A stretch of 64,000 nt of DNA, from contig NZ_JBEXAC010000001.1 in NCBI RefSeq assembly GCF_040567655.1, positions 620,001 through 684,000 on the forward strand. Direction: 5' to 3'. Position numbers and translations under genes: made by a program. The DNA is from Chitinophaga sp. H8. GTDB taxonomy: Bacteria > Bacteroidota > Bacteroidia > Chitinophagales > Chitinophagaceae. The notes under the pieces were generated by a model. That model was given only the letters and a program-made list of their open reading frames with translations. It was not told the DNA's origin and made no database searches. This document shows positions 1 through 9,472 of the stretch, in pieces. Each line of letters begins with the position of its first letter. The first letter of the stretch is position 1.

Positions 1-1434
1 GGACCCGGCATTATTCAGTAATTCCTGTGTAAGCGTCCAGTGAAGCGGAGATAGCTGCAGTTTGTCTTTTTGTACCTGTCCGAGTTTCATGAGCAGGTTA
101 TATTTTACCTGCCATTCTTCCGGAATAACCCCTATGGTACCATCTTTCAGCAACAGGTGGGGCTGATGATGCAGGATGGCTTTTTGTATTTCCTGTAAGG
201 TTATTTCCTGGTCGCCATAGGTTATTTTTACCTGGAGTTCCAGGGCATCCGCTGCTTCTTTTTTAACCCGTATATCCATAACAGGTATGTGGGTATTATA
301 CCGGAAATGCTGTAATTGGTCCATTCCGTAAACGGCTATGTTCCGGTCCGTTAATTTCCGGTAGCACTTTACGAACCATTGTGCCTTTTCGGCATCAGCA
401 AAAGGCAGGTAGAAGTAACCATTCCGCTGGGAGGCAAATTTGCTGTGAAGCGCCCGCACAAAAGCGGTGGTTTCTTTTTCAAAGGCTACCTCCCGGTGGA
501 TCTCATATGCTGTGTCATCGACTGTTTGATAAGCCACCGGCGCTGTATCTTCCTCCAGCAGAAAGTCGCCGTATTGCCATTGTATGCGCAGCATCAGGAA
601 ACTCTTGTTTAGTTCACTGAGCCATATATTACATTGAGGCGTTTCGGTGATACGCTCTTTACGCAGCAGGATGGCTTTATTTACCGGATAGCTGGCCGCG
701 AGGGGCTCTACCATGTTTTTAATGAAGGGAGCTTCCTGGCCCAGCAGTGCTTCCACATATCCGCGGGTAAACTTCTGTATGGCAGGAATATCTTTTGGCG
801 GCAGCAGGAAAATTTCGCCCTGCCTGCGCAGCGCAAAATCATAGCGTTCAAAGTCTGATAAGGGCAATACCGTGCCGTTAATAGTGGCAAAGGCCAGCAA
901 TCTCAATATTTTCGCCTCCGTATGTTTCAGTTCAAAAGACAATAAAGGCGTATAATTATTGATAGCAGTAGTGCGAATTACCCGGTCGGTAGGCAAGGGG
1001 CCTTCCGCCAGCTGGCAGAACCAGGGGAGGAGAGAAGCCAGGGGCCTGAGCTGTTGCAGAATAGTATATAAATTCATTTGCAACCCTTGCTGAATGAACC
1101 TTTCCAGGGAGATACCCGGAAGAGGATCCTGGAGGTAACGCTCTTTGAGCTGCAGTTCTTTAGTGATCATAGCCTCCTGTGTGCAGGGAATCAGTAAGTG
1201 CTGCACCCCTGCCGGCAAGGAATTGAAGATGGAGAGAGAGCGTTTGTCGATCAGTGGCATCCGCTGTACCCTGCGATCTCCGTCGGGAAAGCTGATCAGT
1301 GCCCCGCTGATCCGTATCTGCGGGTGTTGGGTATGGTCCAGTTCCAGCAACAGGGCAGGCGTTACCTTATTCTTGTTGCCGGCAGCAGGAATAACTACTG
1401 TTTTATGTTGCTGATCTTTTTTCCCTGTATTCAT
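1..1434 (-). CDS. SNF2-type DEAD/DEAH helicase, N-terminal part (cut by window start)
   Basis: An open frame of 478 codons runs from an ATG at 1434 to the window edge with no stop, so the C-terminal part lies outside. The visible portion has no Walker motifs; these would follow downstream. Near residues 440-470 it reads LLLKDGTIGVIPEEW and then SPLHWTLTQEL, which resembles the segment just before the ATPase core in large Bacteroidota SNF2-family helicases. That assignment is from memory of the family, not from a visible catalytic motif. It follows coaE by 45 bp on the same strand and is probably the last gene of the nusB-yajC-coaE transcript. The product is expected to be a cytoplasmic ATP-dependent DNA or RNA remodeller. 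Confidence 0.6.
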   Translation of the reverse strand, partial: MNTGKKDQQHKTVVIPAAGNKNKVTPALLLELDHTQHPQIRISGALISFPDGDRRVQRMPLIDKRSLSIFNSLPAGVQHLLIPCTQEAMITKELQLKERYLQDPLPGISLERFIQQGLQMNLYTILQQLRPLASLLPWFCQLAEGPLPTDRVIRTTAINNYTPLLSFELKHTEAKILRLLAFATINGTVLPLSDFERYDFALRRQGEIFLLPPKDIPAIQKFTRGYVEALLGQEAPFIKNMVEPLAASYPVNKAILLRKERITETPQCNIWLSELNKSFLMLRIQWQYGDFLLEEDTAPVAYQTVDDTAYEIHREVAFEKETTAFVRALHSKFASQRNGYFYLPFADAEKAQWFVKCYRKLTDRNIAVYGMDQLQHFRYNTHIPVMDIRVKKEAADALELQVKITYGDQEITLQEIQKAILHHQPHLLLKDGTIGVIPEEWQVKYNLLMKLGQVQKDKLQLSPLHWTLTQELLNNAGS

Positions 1435-1479
1435 TATTTTGATATGGTAACCAGGCACCTTCCGTTAGGAGGGCTGGTT

Positions 1480-2088
1480 TTAGTCCGGCATACCGGTACC
1501 TGTGGAGAGTTGCAGCAGTTTTTCATGTAAGGCCAGTACCTGTGGTATCACCATCTGCTGTTCATCATTATGAATAACGTAATCGCATAAGCGCATTTTG
1601 ATGGTTTCGTCCATTTGTTTGTGGATACGGGCCAGTACCTCATTTCTGCTGATATTGTCCCGTTTCATCACCCGGTGTACCCGGAGTGGTTGCGGCGCAT
1701 ATACGCCGATCACCTTATCCAGGTAGTGGAAGGATTCACTTTCAAACATCAGGGCAGCTTCTTTCAGCACATATGGTGCCTGCTGGCGTTCTGCCCACTG
1801 GTTGGAGTCGCGGATGGTAGCCGGATGTACGAGTGAATTCAGCAGCAGGAGTTTGTTTTTATCATTAAACACAATATCTGCGATAAATTTACGGTTGAGG
1901 GTACCGGCGGTATCATAGGCCGCTTCCCCAAAATGCTGCCGGATCTGTGCGGCCAGTTCCGGGTCCCTTGTCATAATATCTTTAGCGGCAGCATCGGCAT
2001 AGTACACCGGAATGCCTAATAGTTCAAATATTTTGCAAACCGTGGTTTTGCCAGATCCAATACCGCCTGTAATGCCAATCTTTAACAT
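1480..2088 (-). CDS. coaE: Dephospho-CoA kinase
   Basis: Catalyses the last step of coenzyme A synthesis, ATP-dependent phosphorylation of the ribose 3'-hydroxyl of dephospho-CoA. The protein of 202 residues begins MLKIGITGGIGSGKTT, a textbook N-terminal P-loop for this family, followed by YYADAAAK, where the family has its conserved Asp-Ala motif. The frame stays open upstream to 2166, but that extension has no family character, so the ATG at 2088 is chosen. It lies downstream of yajC and a hairpin. coaD, the preceding step of the pathway, is in this window at 24108-24584 but not linked. Confidence 0.93.
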   Translation of the reverse strand: MLKIGITGGIGSGKTTVCKIFELLGIPVYYADAAAKDIMTRDPELAAQIRQHFGEAAYDTAGTLNRKFIADIVFNDKNKLLLLNSLVHPATIRDSNQWAERQQAPYVLKEAALMFESESFHYLDKVIGVYAPQPLRVHRVMKRDNISRNEVLARIHKQMDETIKMRLCDYVIHNDEQQMVIPQVLALHEKLLQLSTGTGMPD

Positions 2089-2212
2089 AATTGCCGATTC
2101 CGTGTTTATGCCTATGATGGAAGAAAGGAGAACTAATGCAGTACCCCGTTTTTCAGTAGCCAGCAAGTTAGTGGTTATGCAGCAATTTTCCCAGCAGGGT
2201 GGCTGCCAAAAG

Positions 2213-2258
2213 AAGATCCCGGAAACGGGTGCCTGACAGCACCGGCATCCGGGATCTT
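2213..2258 (-). terminator. Hairpin between yajC and coaE
   Basis: A perfect 11-bp stem (2213-2223 with 2248-2258) encloses a shorter GGTGC/GCACC stem. Read on the minus strand it is followed by CTTTT, a modest U-tract. It probably terminates or attenuates the nusB-DUF1573-yajC transcript before coaE. Confidence 0.5.
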
Positions 2259-2281
2259 CCTGTAAAAAACGGGTATTTATA

Positions 2282-2632
2282 TTATTTCTTTTCTTCTGTT
2301 TTCTGCTGGTTGCTGGTATATTCCATGCTAACAGCGGAGCGTTCGATTACGAAGTAGGTACCAGGACTTACTTCTACCTGCAGGGTATTGTTATCATTAA
2401 TTTTTTTCACTTTACCGTGGATACCGGCAATAGTTACTATTTTATCTCCTTCGCGCAGGTTATCAATGAATTGTTTTTGCAGTTTGGCTTTCTTGGTCTG
2501 AGGGCGGATCATAAATAACCACATTACCAGGATCATACCTCCAAAAAATATGAAAGAGACCATAGAGGAGCCACCTTGTGCACCTCCCTGTGGTGAGGCC
2601 GCCAGTAAAATGTTCAGCATGTTCATGTACAT
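2282..2632 (-). CDS. yajC: Preprotein translocase subunit YajC
   Basis: A 116-residue small inner-membrane protein that associates with SecDF-YidC and assists Sec-dependent secretion. One membrane segment (about residues 25-42, SFIFFGGMILVMWLFMIRP) is followed by the family signature RPQTKKAK and a cytoplasmic domain with GDKIVTIAGIHGKV. The tail is Lys/Glu-rich. Three methionines occur in the first five codons (2632, 2626, 2620), so the exact start is uncertain by up to 12 bp. It sits between a DUF1573 lipoprotein and coaE, an arrangement seen in Bacteroidota. Confidence 0.93.
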   Translation of the reverse strand: MYMNMLNILLAASPQGGAQGGSSMVSFIFFGGMILVMWLFMIRPQTKKAKLQKQFIDNLREGDKIVTIAGIHGKVKKINDNNTLQVEVSPGTYFVIERSAVSMEYTSNQQKTEEKK

Positions 2633-2726
2633 CTTTGTTTGTTTATTAAGTTGTTTGCTGCCTGCCGGAATCCGGGAAAGCAGGTTGAATAGTGTTTTTT
2701 ATTAGGTGCATATCCCCTGTTAAAGA

Positions 2727-3170
2727 TCAGGGTTTCAGGATATTACACTGGATTTTTGGTCCTTCTACGATTTCATTTTCTGTATTGGCCCTGATGGTGA
2801 TGGCTTTTTCGGTATATCCTTCTTTACCATGGCTATCAAAAATCACTTTCATATAACCGCTTTGACCGGGTTTGATGGGTTCTTTGGGCCATTCTGGTAC
2901 CGTACATCCGCAGGTGGAGGTAGCATCCATAATGAGGAGGTCTTTATTACCAGTATTGGTGAATTTAAAAGAATACTCCACTTTTTCGCCTTGCGTAATA
3001 TCTCCAAAATTATGAGTAGGCTTATCAAAGGTCATCACCGGATGCTGGCCATTAGCAGCACTGACGGCAGTGGTATCCTGCGTTTGCTGATTGCCCTCTT
3101 TAGCTGCTTTACTGTTGCAGGCAGCCATTAAGAAACAGCCGCTGACAAGCATATAGAACAGTGTTTTCAT
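2727..3170 (-). CDS. DUF1573 lipoprotein
   Basis: A 147-residue exported lipoprotein: the signal ends LMAAC, so Cys18 would be lipidated. The rest is one DUF1573 immunoglobulin-like domain with characteristic FDKPTHNFGDITQGEKVEYSFKFTNTG-type sequence and an STCGCTVPEWP loop. The family is abundant in Bacteroidota; its biochemical role is not established. It lies between nusB and yajC and is likely co-transcribed with them. Confidence 0.88.
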   Translation of the reverse strand: MKTLFYMLVSGCFLMAACNSKAAKEGNQQTQDTTAVSAANGQHPVMTFDKPTHNFGDITQGEKVEYSFKFTNTGNKDLLIMDATSTCGCTVPEWPKEPIKPGQSGYMKVIFDSHGKEGYTEKAITIRANTENEIVEGPKIQCNILKP

Positions 3171-3255
3171 GTTGGGAAAATTTTTAATTGAGTATATCCG
3201 GCGTGAAAATAGATAATTTACCCTAAAAATAGTCTTTCCAGCTGATGTGGGCAGT

Positions 3256-4185
3256 CTAATTTTTATTACGGTCTACCTTCTGGATCAGTTGTTCTTTTTC
3301 CAGATCTTTCAGGATATTGTCCAGGATACCATTTACAAACTGGCCACTTTGTGGCGTGCTGTAAGCTTTAGCCAGGTCAATGTATTCGTTGATCGTTACT
3401 TTGGTAGGAATAGTAGGGAAGTATAAGAACTCACATACCCCCATTTCCATGAGCAGCATATCTACGGAGGCGATTCTTTCCGGATCCCAGTTTTGCAACT
3501 TGGGAGTAATCAGCTCCAGGCAATATGTTTTTTTGTCGATGACAGTGAGGAGGAGTTCCCGGGCATAGTCCAGTTTTTCCTTGCTGATCAGTTGTAAAAA
3601 GTTGAACAGGTGTGGTTTATTGAAGAAGTTACTGATCAATATACCCATCATATCTTCATCATCTCCCCAGTGGAGGAAGTTATCTTCCACATGCTGCAGA
3701 AATTCTTCGTTTTTATGGAGTATTTCCTTGAAAATGAATTCCAGTATTTCTTTCTCCGCGTTTTTAGAGCGGGAAGGTTCCTGGGTATAGGTTTTATAGG
3801 TATCCGTAGCTACCAGCAAATTGTACAATTTGCGGATCAGTTCAGGATCAGTCAGGTATTTCATTTTCCATTGTTCCAGGTTTACCTGGAAGCCGGGATC
3901 ATTCGTAATCTGAAAGATAAATTCATTTCCTGCAATTTTGGTATTCACCTGCAGGTCCTCGGCAGAGGGAAGGTGTTTGGAAGCGCGGGTATGCGCATCC
4001 TTTTCGGCATATTGCGCTACCTGTACCACTGAATAAAGCAAGTAAGTAAAGATCTGGCAGGTTTGATCCAGCTTTTCATTTAAAAGTCTGGTGGCCGTGC
4101 CTGGCTTGATTGTGCCTACCTCCATCGTTTCCAGGGCATAGAGTGTTTGCATTACTTTTACCCGGATATTTCGTCTACTGATCAT
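3256..4185 (-). CDS. nusB: NusB-family transcription antitermination protein
   Basis: The 309-residue protein begins MISRRNIRVKVMQTLYALE, the typical NusB RNA-binding start. Its C-terminal half has VDMLLMEMGVCEFLYFPTIPTKVTINEYIDLAKAYSTP split over residues around 235-275, matching the conserved C-terminal NusB segment. Bacteroidota NusB proteins are about 300 residues, twice the E. coli length, because of an inserted helical region, as seen here. NusB with NusE binds boxA RNA and supports rRNA antitermination. The frame extends upstream to 4413, but the start at 4185 is supported by homology and by a promoter whose predicted transcription start is near 4205. Confidence 0.9.
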   Translation of the reverse strand: MISRRNIRVKVMQTLYALETMEVGTIKPGTATRLLNEKLDQTCQIFTYLLYSVVQVAQYAEKDAHTRASKHLPSAEDLQVNTKIAGNEFIFQITNDPGFQVNLEQWKMKYLTDPELIRKLYNLLVATDTYKTYTQEPSRSKNAEKEILEFIFKEILHKNEEFLQHVEDNFLHWGDDEDMMGILISNFFNKPHLFNFLQLISKEKLDYARELLLTVIDKKTYCLELITPKLQNWDPERIASVDMLLMEMGVCEFLYFPTIPTKVTINEYIDLAKAYSTPQSGQFVNGILDNILKDLEKEQLIQKVDRNKN

Positions 4186-4211
4186 CTGTATAAAGAACTG
4201 GTATGAGCGCG

Positions 4212-4242
4212 CAAAATTAGTTATTTTGGCCGATTTGACAAA
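4212..4242 (-). promoter_or_regulatory. nusB promoter (Bacteroidota type)
   Basis: On the minus strand TTTG (4239-4242) precedes an exact -7 element TAATTTTG (4212-4219) by 19 nt, matching the Bacteroidota consensus TTTG-N19-21-TAnnTTTG. The expected start of transcription is near 4205, giving a leader of about 20 nt. Confidence 0.7.
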
Positions 4243-4376
4243 AAACTCAGACAGGAGGATCCTTACAAAATTGTGAGGCGGGGTGGTTGGTAGCCGACGG
4301 GAGGTGGTGGAGCTACCAGGATCAGGGAGGGAAAGACTGCCATGTGTCAGGCAGAAAGCCGTTTCCACTGAAAATT

Positions 4377-4391
4377 TGACATTTGTTGTCA
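4377..4391. promoter_or_regulatory. Inverted repeat upstream of groES, possible heat-shock operator
   Basis: TGACA-TTTGT-TGTCA is a perfect 5-5-5 inverted repeat. It is preceded by CTGAAAATTTGAC (4368-4380), and this 13-mer recurs at 4421-4433, 76 bp before the groES ATG. No CIRCE sequence (TTAGCACTC-N9-GAGTGCTAA) is present. A regulatory role is inferred; the hsp20 upstream region has a similar pair of elements. Confidence 0.35.
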
Positions 4392-4508
4392 GTGCCCCGG
4401 CACTTGTGTACATTTACAGCCTGAAAATTTGACCGAAATACGTCTTGGCATAATTCTCGTGGACGGATCATGCGTCTAAAATCTTACTTCTTTAAAAATA
4501 AAAGCGAT

Positions 4509-4790
4509 ATGGCTAAAAAATTAAGTATTAAACCTTTAGCTGACAGGGTAATCGTAAAACCCGCAGCAGCAGAAGAAAAAACAGCTGGTGGTATCATTAT
4601 CCCGGACACAGCAAAAGAAAAACCTCAAAAAGGTACTGTAGTAGCTGCTGGCCCTGGTAAAAAAGATGAGCCTGTAACTGTAAAGGTAGGTGATACTGTA
4701 TTGTATGGTAAATATGCCGGTACTGAAATCAGCGTTGAAGGCCAGGATTTATTGATCATGCGCGAGTCTGACATTCTGGCGATCGTTTAA
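4509..4790 (+). CDS. groES: Co-chaperonin GroES
   Basis: A 93-residue 10-kDa chaperonin lid subunit. It begins [18 protein letters not shown] and has the mobile loop at about residues 20-33 ([13 protein letters not shown]) and the conserved [17 protein letters not shown]. It forms the heptameric cap on GroEL. The frame is open 13 codons upstream, but MAKKL is the family start. groEL follows after 128 bp in the same direction. That gap carries short repeats ending in a T-run (4799-4878) that might modulate read-through. Confidence 0.96.
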   Translation: MAKKLSIKPLADRVIVKPAAAEEKTAGGIIIPDTAKEKPQKGTVVAAGPGKKDEPVTVKVGDTVLYGKYAGTEISVEGQDLLIMRESDILAIV

Positions 4791-4798
4791 AACAGTTT

Positions 4799-4878
4799 TT
4801 AGCCTTTAGCTCTTAGCCTTTAGCTGAAGATGTTTTGTTTAGGCTAACTGCTAATAGCCAATAGCTAACAGCTTTTTT
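4799..4878 (+). repeat. Short-word repeat between groES and groEL
   Basis: AGCCTTTAGCT occurs twice (4801-4811, 4815-4825). A partly complementary run follows (GGCTAACTGCTAATAGCC, then AGCTAACAGC) and ends in TTTTTT. It could fold into an imperfect hairpin with a U-tract, acting as a leaky terminator. Alternatively it is just one of the dispersed low-complexity intergenic repeats of this genome. Confidence 0.5.
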
Positions 4879-4903
4879 AACCATTCCACTTATTAAACAT
4901 TAA

Positions 4904-6556
<1,653 letters not shown>

Positions 6557-6612
6557 TATTCCAGGCAGGGAAAACCAGTATCATTACCGGATTTCTCCCG
6601 CATATATTCCTG

Positions 6613-6648
6613 AACTCCCGTTTGCTGACTGCAAACGGGAGTTTTTTT
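6613..6648 (+). terminator. Terminator after groEL
   Basis: A 13-bp perfect stem (6613-6625 with 6631-6643), a 5-nt loop and a run of seven T. Confidence 0.9.
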
Positions 6649-6693
6649 GTTTGACGGTAACTATAAACAAGGGATAATATTGTGAAGGAGGTG

Positions 6694-6701
6694 TAACTTT
6701 G
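6694..6701 (+). promoter_or_regulatory. -7 element upstream of the first FKBP gene
   Basis: TAACTTTG matches TAnnTTTG exactly, 64 bp before the ATG at 6765. No well-spaced -33 element is seen. Confidence 0.4.
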
Positions 6702-6764
6702 CGGAACTTTTATCCGTTTTAATGGCGAAGTGGCTGTATTGCCGGAACCGTAAGTGTAAATTAT

Positions 6765-7271
6765 ATGAAACTATTCATACATACCGGTTATTACGTGGTT
6801 TTACTGGTATTGGTGCTATTAACGGGGTGTGCTAAGAATGACCTGTCCCTTGCCGAAATGGATGCATTAAGAACAGGTAATAGCGGGAATGATGATGCCC
6901 GGATTAATGAATATCTTGTCAAGCATAATATTGAGGCAGTAAGAGACCCTTCGGGGCTGTATTACAAGATATTGTATTTTGGAGATAGCCTGTCTGTTAT
7001 GCAGCCCACCTCTATACCTACCTTAGCGTATACCAATAAGTTATTGAATGACAAGGTGGTGGCATCCTCATTTGGCGGTATTGATTTTGATGGCCGTCAA
7101 TTGAAAGACCATATTTTGGGGTGGCAGATTGGGTTAAGAAAGATAAGCAAAGGAGGGAGTATCTTACTTTTTATACCTTCCGCACTGGCTTTTGGCCCAC
7201 AGTCGATCGGTAACCTAATCCCGGCCAATTCTATTCTGATCAGCGAAGTGGAGCTGATAGATTTTAAATAG
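6765..7271 (+). CDS. FKBP-type peptidyl-prolyl isomerase lipoprotein
   Basis: A 168-residue exported lipoprotein (signal ending LLTGC, lipidated Cys near 22). The C-terminal FKBP domain keeps the core pattern: YTNKLLNDKVVASS, then HILGWQIGLRKISKGG, LFIPSALAFG and IPANSILISEVELIDF at the end. FKBPs catalyse cis-trans isomerisation of prolyl bonds; attached to a membrane this one would act on periplasmic or outer-membrane proteins. The active-site Trp, IP and final beta strand are present, so it may be active. It is followed 38 bp later by a paralogue. Confidence 0.88.
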   Translation: MKLFIHTGYYVVLLVLVLLTGCAKNDLSLAEMDALRTGNSGNDDARINEYLVKHNIEAVRDPSGLYYKILYFGDSLSVMQPTSIPTLAYTNKLLNDKVVASSFGGIDFDGRQLKDHILGWQIGLRKISKGGSILLFIPSALAFGPQSIGNLIPANSILISEVELIDFK

Positions 7272-7309
7272 TATTCAATATTCATTCATATAAAATTGCA
7301 TTTCTGAGC

Positions 7310-7792
7310 ATGAGGAAATTACTAGCACTGGGAGCCGTTTTTTTTGTTTTATTAGCTGCCTGCAAAAAAGACAAAACACCGCCGTATGATTTTGATGGCA
7401 ACCTGAAAGCAGATACCCTGAAGATATTGGCTTACATCAAAGAAAAAAATATTACCGATGTAAAGCGTGATACTACCGGTGTTTACTACAAAATCATTGA
7501 ACCAGGTAACGGGGTAGACAGTGTGTACCAGACTTCTAAAGTAAAAGCAGATTATAAACTGTCTTTACTGGATGGTACAGTGGTAGAAGAATCTAAGCCT
7601 ACTGACCCGCTGGAGTTCTATTTAAGAGGGGTAATTGTAGGATGGCGTATTGGTTTGCCCAAGATAACTAAAGGTGGAACGATCCAGTTGTTTATTCCTT
7701 CTCCCTGGGGATATCAGAATGAAGCGAGTGCTAAAATCCCGGCTAACTCTGTGTTGATCTTCAATGTGAAGGTGCGGGATGTTAATTATTGA
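7310..7792 (+). CDS. FKBP-type peptidyl-prolyl isomerase lipoprotein, second copy
   Basis: A 160-residue lipoprotein with signal MRKLLALGAVFFVLLAAC (Cys18 lipidated). It shares with the preceding gene the order lipobox, N-terminal helix with VKRDTTGVYYKI, and an FKBP core (SLLDGTVVEES, GVIVGWRIGLPKITKGG, LFIPSPWGY, IPANSVLIFNVKV). The two genes are tandem paralogues in one transcript ended by a strong hairpin. The AFG triad of the first copy is WGY here, so substrate preference or activity could differ. Confidence 0.88.
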   Translation: MRKLLALGAVFFVLLAACKKDKTPPYDFDGNLKADTLKILAYIKEKNITDVKRDTTGVYYKIIEPGNGVDSVYQTSKVKADYKLSLLDGTVVEESKPTDPLEFYLRGVIVGWRIGLPKITKGGTIQLFIPSPWGYQNEASAKIPANSVLIFNVKVRDVNY

Positions 7793-7810
7793 TTACTGCG
7801 TAAAAAGATA

Positions 7811-7850
7811 AACAAAATGCCCCGCCGATATACCGGCGGGGCATTTTGTT
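7811..7850 (+). terminator. Terminator after the FKBP pair
   Basis: A 17-bp perfect stem (7811-7827 with 7834-7850), GC-rich core, 6-nt loop, flanked by A- and T-runs; it could work in either direction. Confidence 0.9.
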
Positions 7851-7895
7851 TATGGCCAACCAGCTATAAAAAATGGTTGCTGTTCCTGTTTCCAT

Positions 7896-7903
7896 TAATT
7901 TTG
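7896..7903 (+). promoter_or_regulatory. -7 element for the serine dehydratase gene
   Basis: TAATTTTG matches TAnnTTTG. Predicted transcription start is near 7910, only about 12 nt before the GTG at 7922, in keeping with a short leader and the absence of a ribosome binding site. Confidence 0.5.
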
Positions 7904-7921
7904 ATATAAATATTTAACGTA

Positions 7922-9349
7922 GTGGCACACGAACCTATTTCCGTTTTCGACATCTTCAAGATAGGCATTGGACCGTCCAGCTCCCATACCTTAGGCCCCT
8001 GGCGTGCTGCACAGCAGTTTTTGCATGCTGTGGATGCTTCCGGCAAATTATCAATGGTAACCAACGTAAAAGTGTTGCTGTACGGCAGCCTGGCAAAAAC
8101 CGGGCATGGCCACGGAACAGACATAGCGGTACAGCTGGGGTTGTGTGGGGATGACCCTGTCACATTTGATGTAAACCAGATCACTTCTAAGATAGATGAC
8201 ATCCGCCGTCATAAGAAAATCCTCTTGTCGGGTCAATATGAAATCGTATTTGATCCCCTGGAGGATATTGATTTCCTGTTTGAGGAATCGTTGCCATTTC
8301 ATCCAAATGCACTTACTTTTCTGGTTTCCTTTACAGACGGAGATCAGCAGGCATTCACCTATTATTCAATAGGCGGGGGTTTTGTAGTGCAGGAAGGTGA
8401 AACACATGCCGGAAGTGCCGGTGTGGATCTCCCTTTTCCTATTGATACCGCCCGGCAATTATTGCAATGGTGTATTAAAACAGGGTATAGCATTTCAGAG
8501 CTGGTAATGGAAAATGAGGGTGCATGGCGTCCGGAGGAGGTTACACGGGAAGGCGTGATGAAAATATGGCAGGTGATGAAGGAGTGTACTTACCGGGGAT
8601 GCCATACTACCGGAGAGCTGCCTGGCGGGTTGAGAGTAGCCCGCAGGGCCGCAGCGCTGAATAAAAGGCTTTTAAAAGGCAAGCCTTACCAGGATTATAG
8701 CTCCTGGATCACAGCTATCCGGGAAGGCGGTAATGATTTTGCCTATACATTGGATTGGGTGAGCTGTTTTGCATTAGCTGTTAATGAGGAAAATGCTTCC
8801 TTTGGCCGGGTGGTAACGGCGCCAACCAATGGTGCAGCAGGGGTAATCCCGGCAGTATTACAGTATTATATTACCTTTTGTAATGGGTTTAAGGACACCC
8901 AGATTTTACAGTTCTTATTAACCGCTTCGGAAATAGGCAGCATTTTTAAAAAGCGATCCACCATTTCCGCTGCTATGGGAGGATGCCAGGCAGAGATCGG
9001 GGTGTCTTCAGCTATGGCCGCTGCCGCATTAACAGAATGTTTGGGCGGCTCCCAGCGACAGGTATTAATGGCGGCAGAAATAGCGATGGAGCATCACCTG
9101 GGGCTTACCTGCGATCCTATTGGCGGGTTGGTGCAGGTACCCTGTATTGAAAGAAATACGATGGGGGCGATAAAAGCTATTACTGCATCACAACTGGCGC
9201 TTCAGAGTAATCCGGAATTAGCTAAGGTATCTTTGGATGCGGTGGTGAAAACGATGTGGGAAACAGCGTTGGATATGAATTCCAAATACAAGGAAACCTC
9301 TGATGGCGGGCTGGCGGTGAATATCCCTATCAGTTTGCCGGAGTGTTAG
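7922..9349 (+). CDS. sdaA: L-serine ammonia-lyase (iron-sulfur type)
   Basis: Deaminates L-serine to pyruvate and ammonia using a [4Fe-4S] cluster. The 475-residue protein is the single-chain form. The beta domain comes first ([20 protein letters not shown]), then the alpha domain with [37 protein letters not shown] and [16 protein letters not shown], which hold the cluster cysteines. Translation starts at GTG; no in-frame ATG lies nearby (an ATG at 7873 is in another frame) and homology begins immediately after this GTG. It is monocistronic, between two FKBP genes and an envelope protein. Confidence 0.94.
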   Translation: MAHEPISVFDIFKIGIGPSSSHTLGPWRAAQQFLHAVDASGKLSMVTNVKVLLYGSLAKTGHGHGTDIAVQLGLCGDDPVTFDVNQITSKIDDIRRHKKILLSGQYEIVFDPLEDIDFLFEESLPFHPNALTFLVSFTDGDQQAFTYYSIGGGFVVQEGETHAGSAGVDLPFPIDTARQLLQWCIKTGYSISELVMENEGAWRPEEVTREGVMKIWQVMKECTYRGCHTTGELPGGLRVARRAAALNKRLLKGKPYQDYSSWITAIREGGNDFAYTLDWVSCFALAVNEENASFGRVVTAPTNGAAGVIPAVLQYYITFCNGFKDTQILQFLLTASEIGSIFKKRSTISAAMGGCQAEIGVSSAMAAAALTECLGGSQRQVLMAAEIAMEHHLGLTCDPIGGLVQVPCIERNTMGAIKAITASQLALQSNPELAKVSLDAVVKTMWETALDMNSKYKETSDGGLAVNIPISLPEC

Positions 9350-9472
9350 TGTCAGGCTAGCCCTATGGTGTTCAGGAGTAACCATATCGCAGCGGAGTGT
9401 TTACTGTGGTTGTTGCCGGTGTTTTATCAGATTAAAGATTATATTACAACATCATTAAGTTTTCTTTAAAGC

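Noticed and set aside
4392..4403. GTGCCCCGGCAC palindrome upstream of groES considered as a CIRCE-like operator
   Set aside because: Does not match CIRCE; a short GC palindrome alone is weak evidence.
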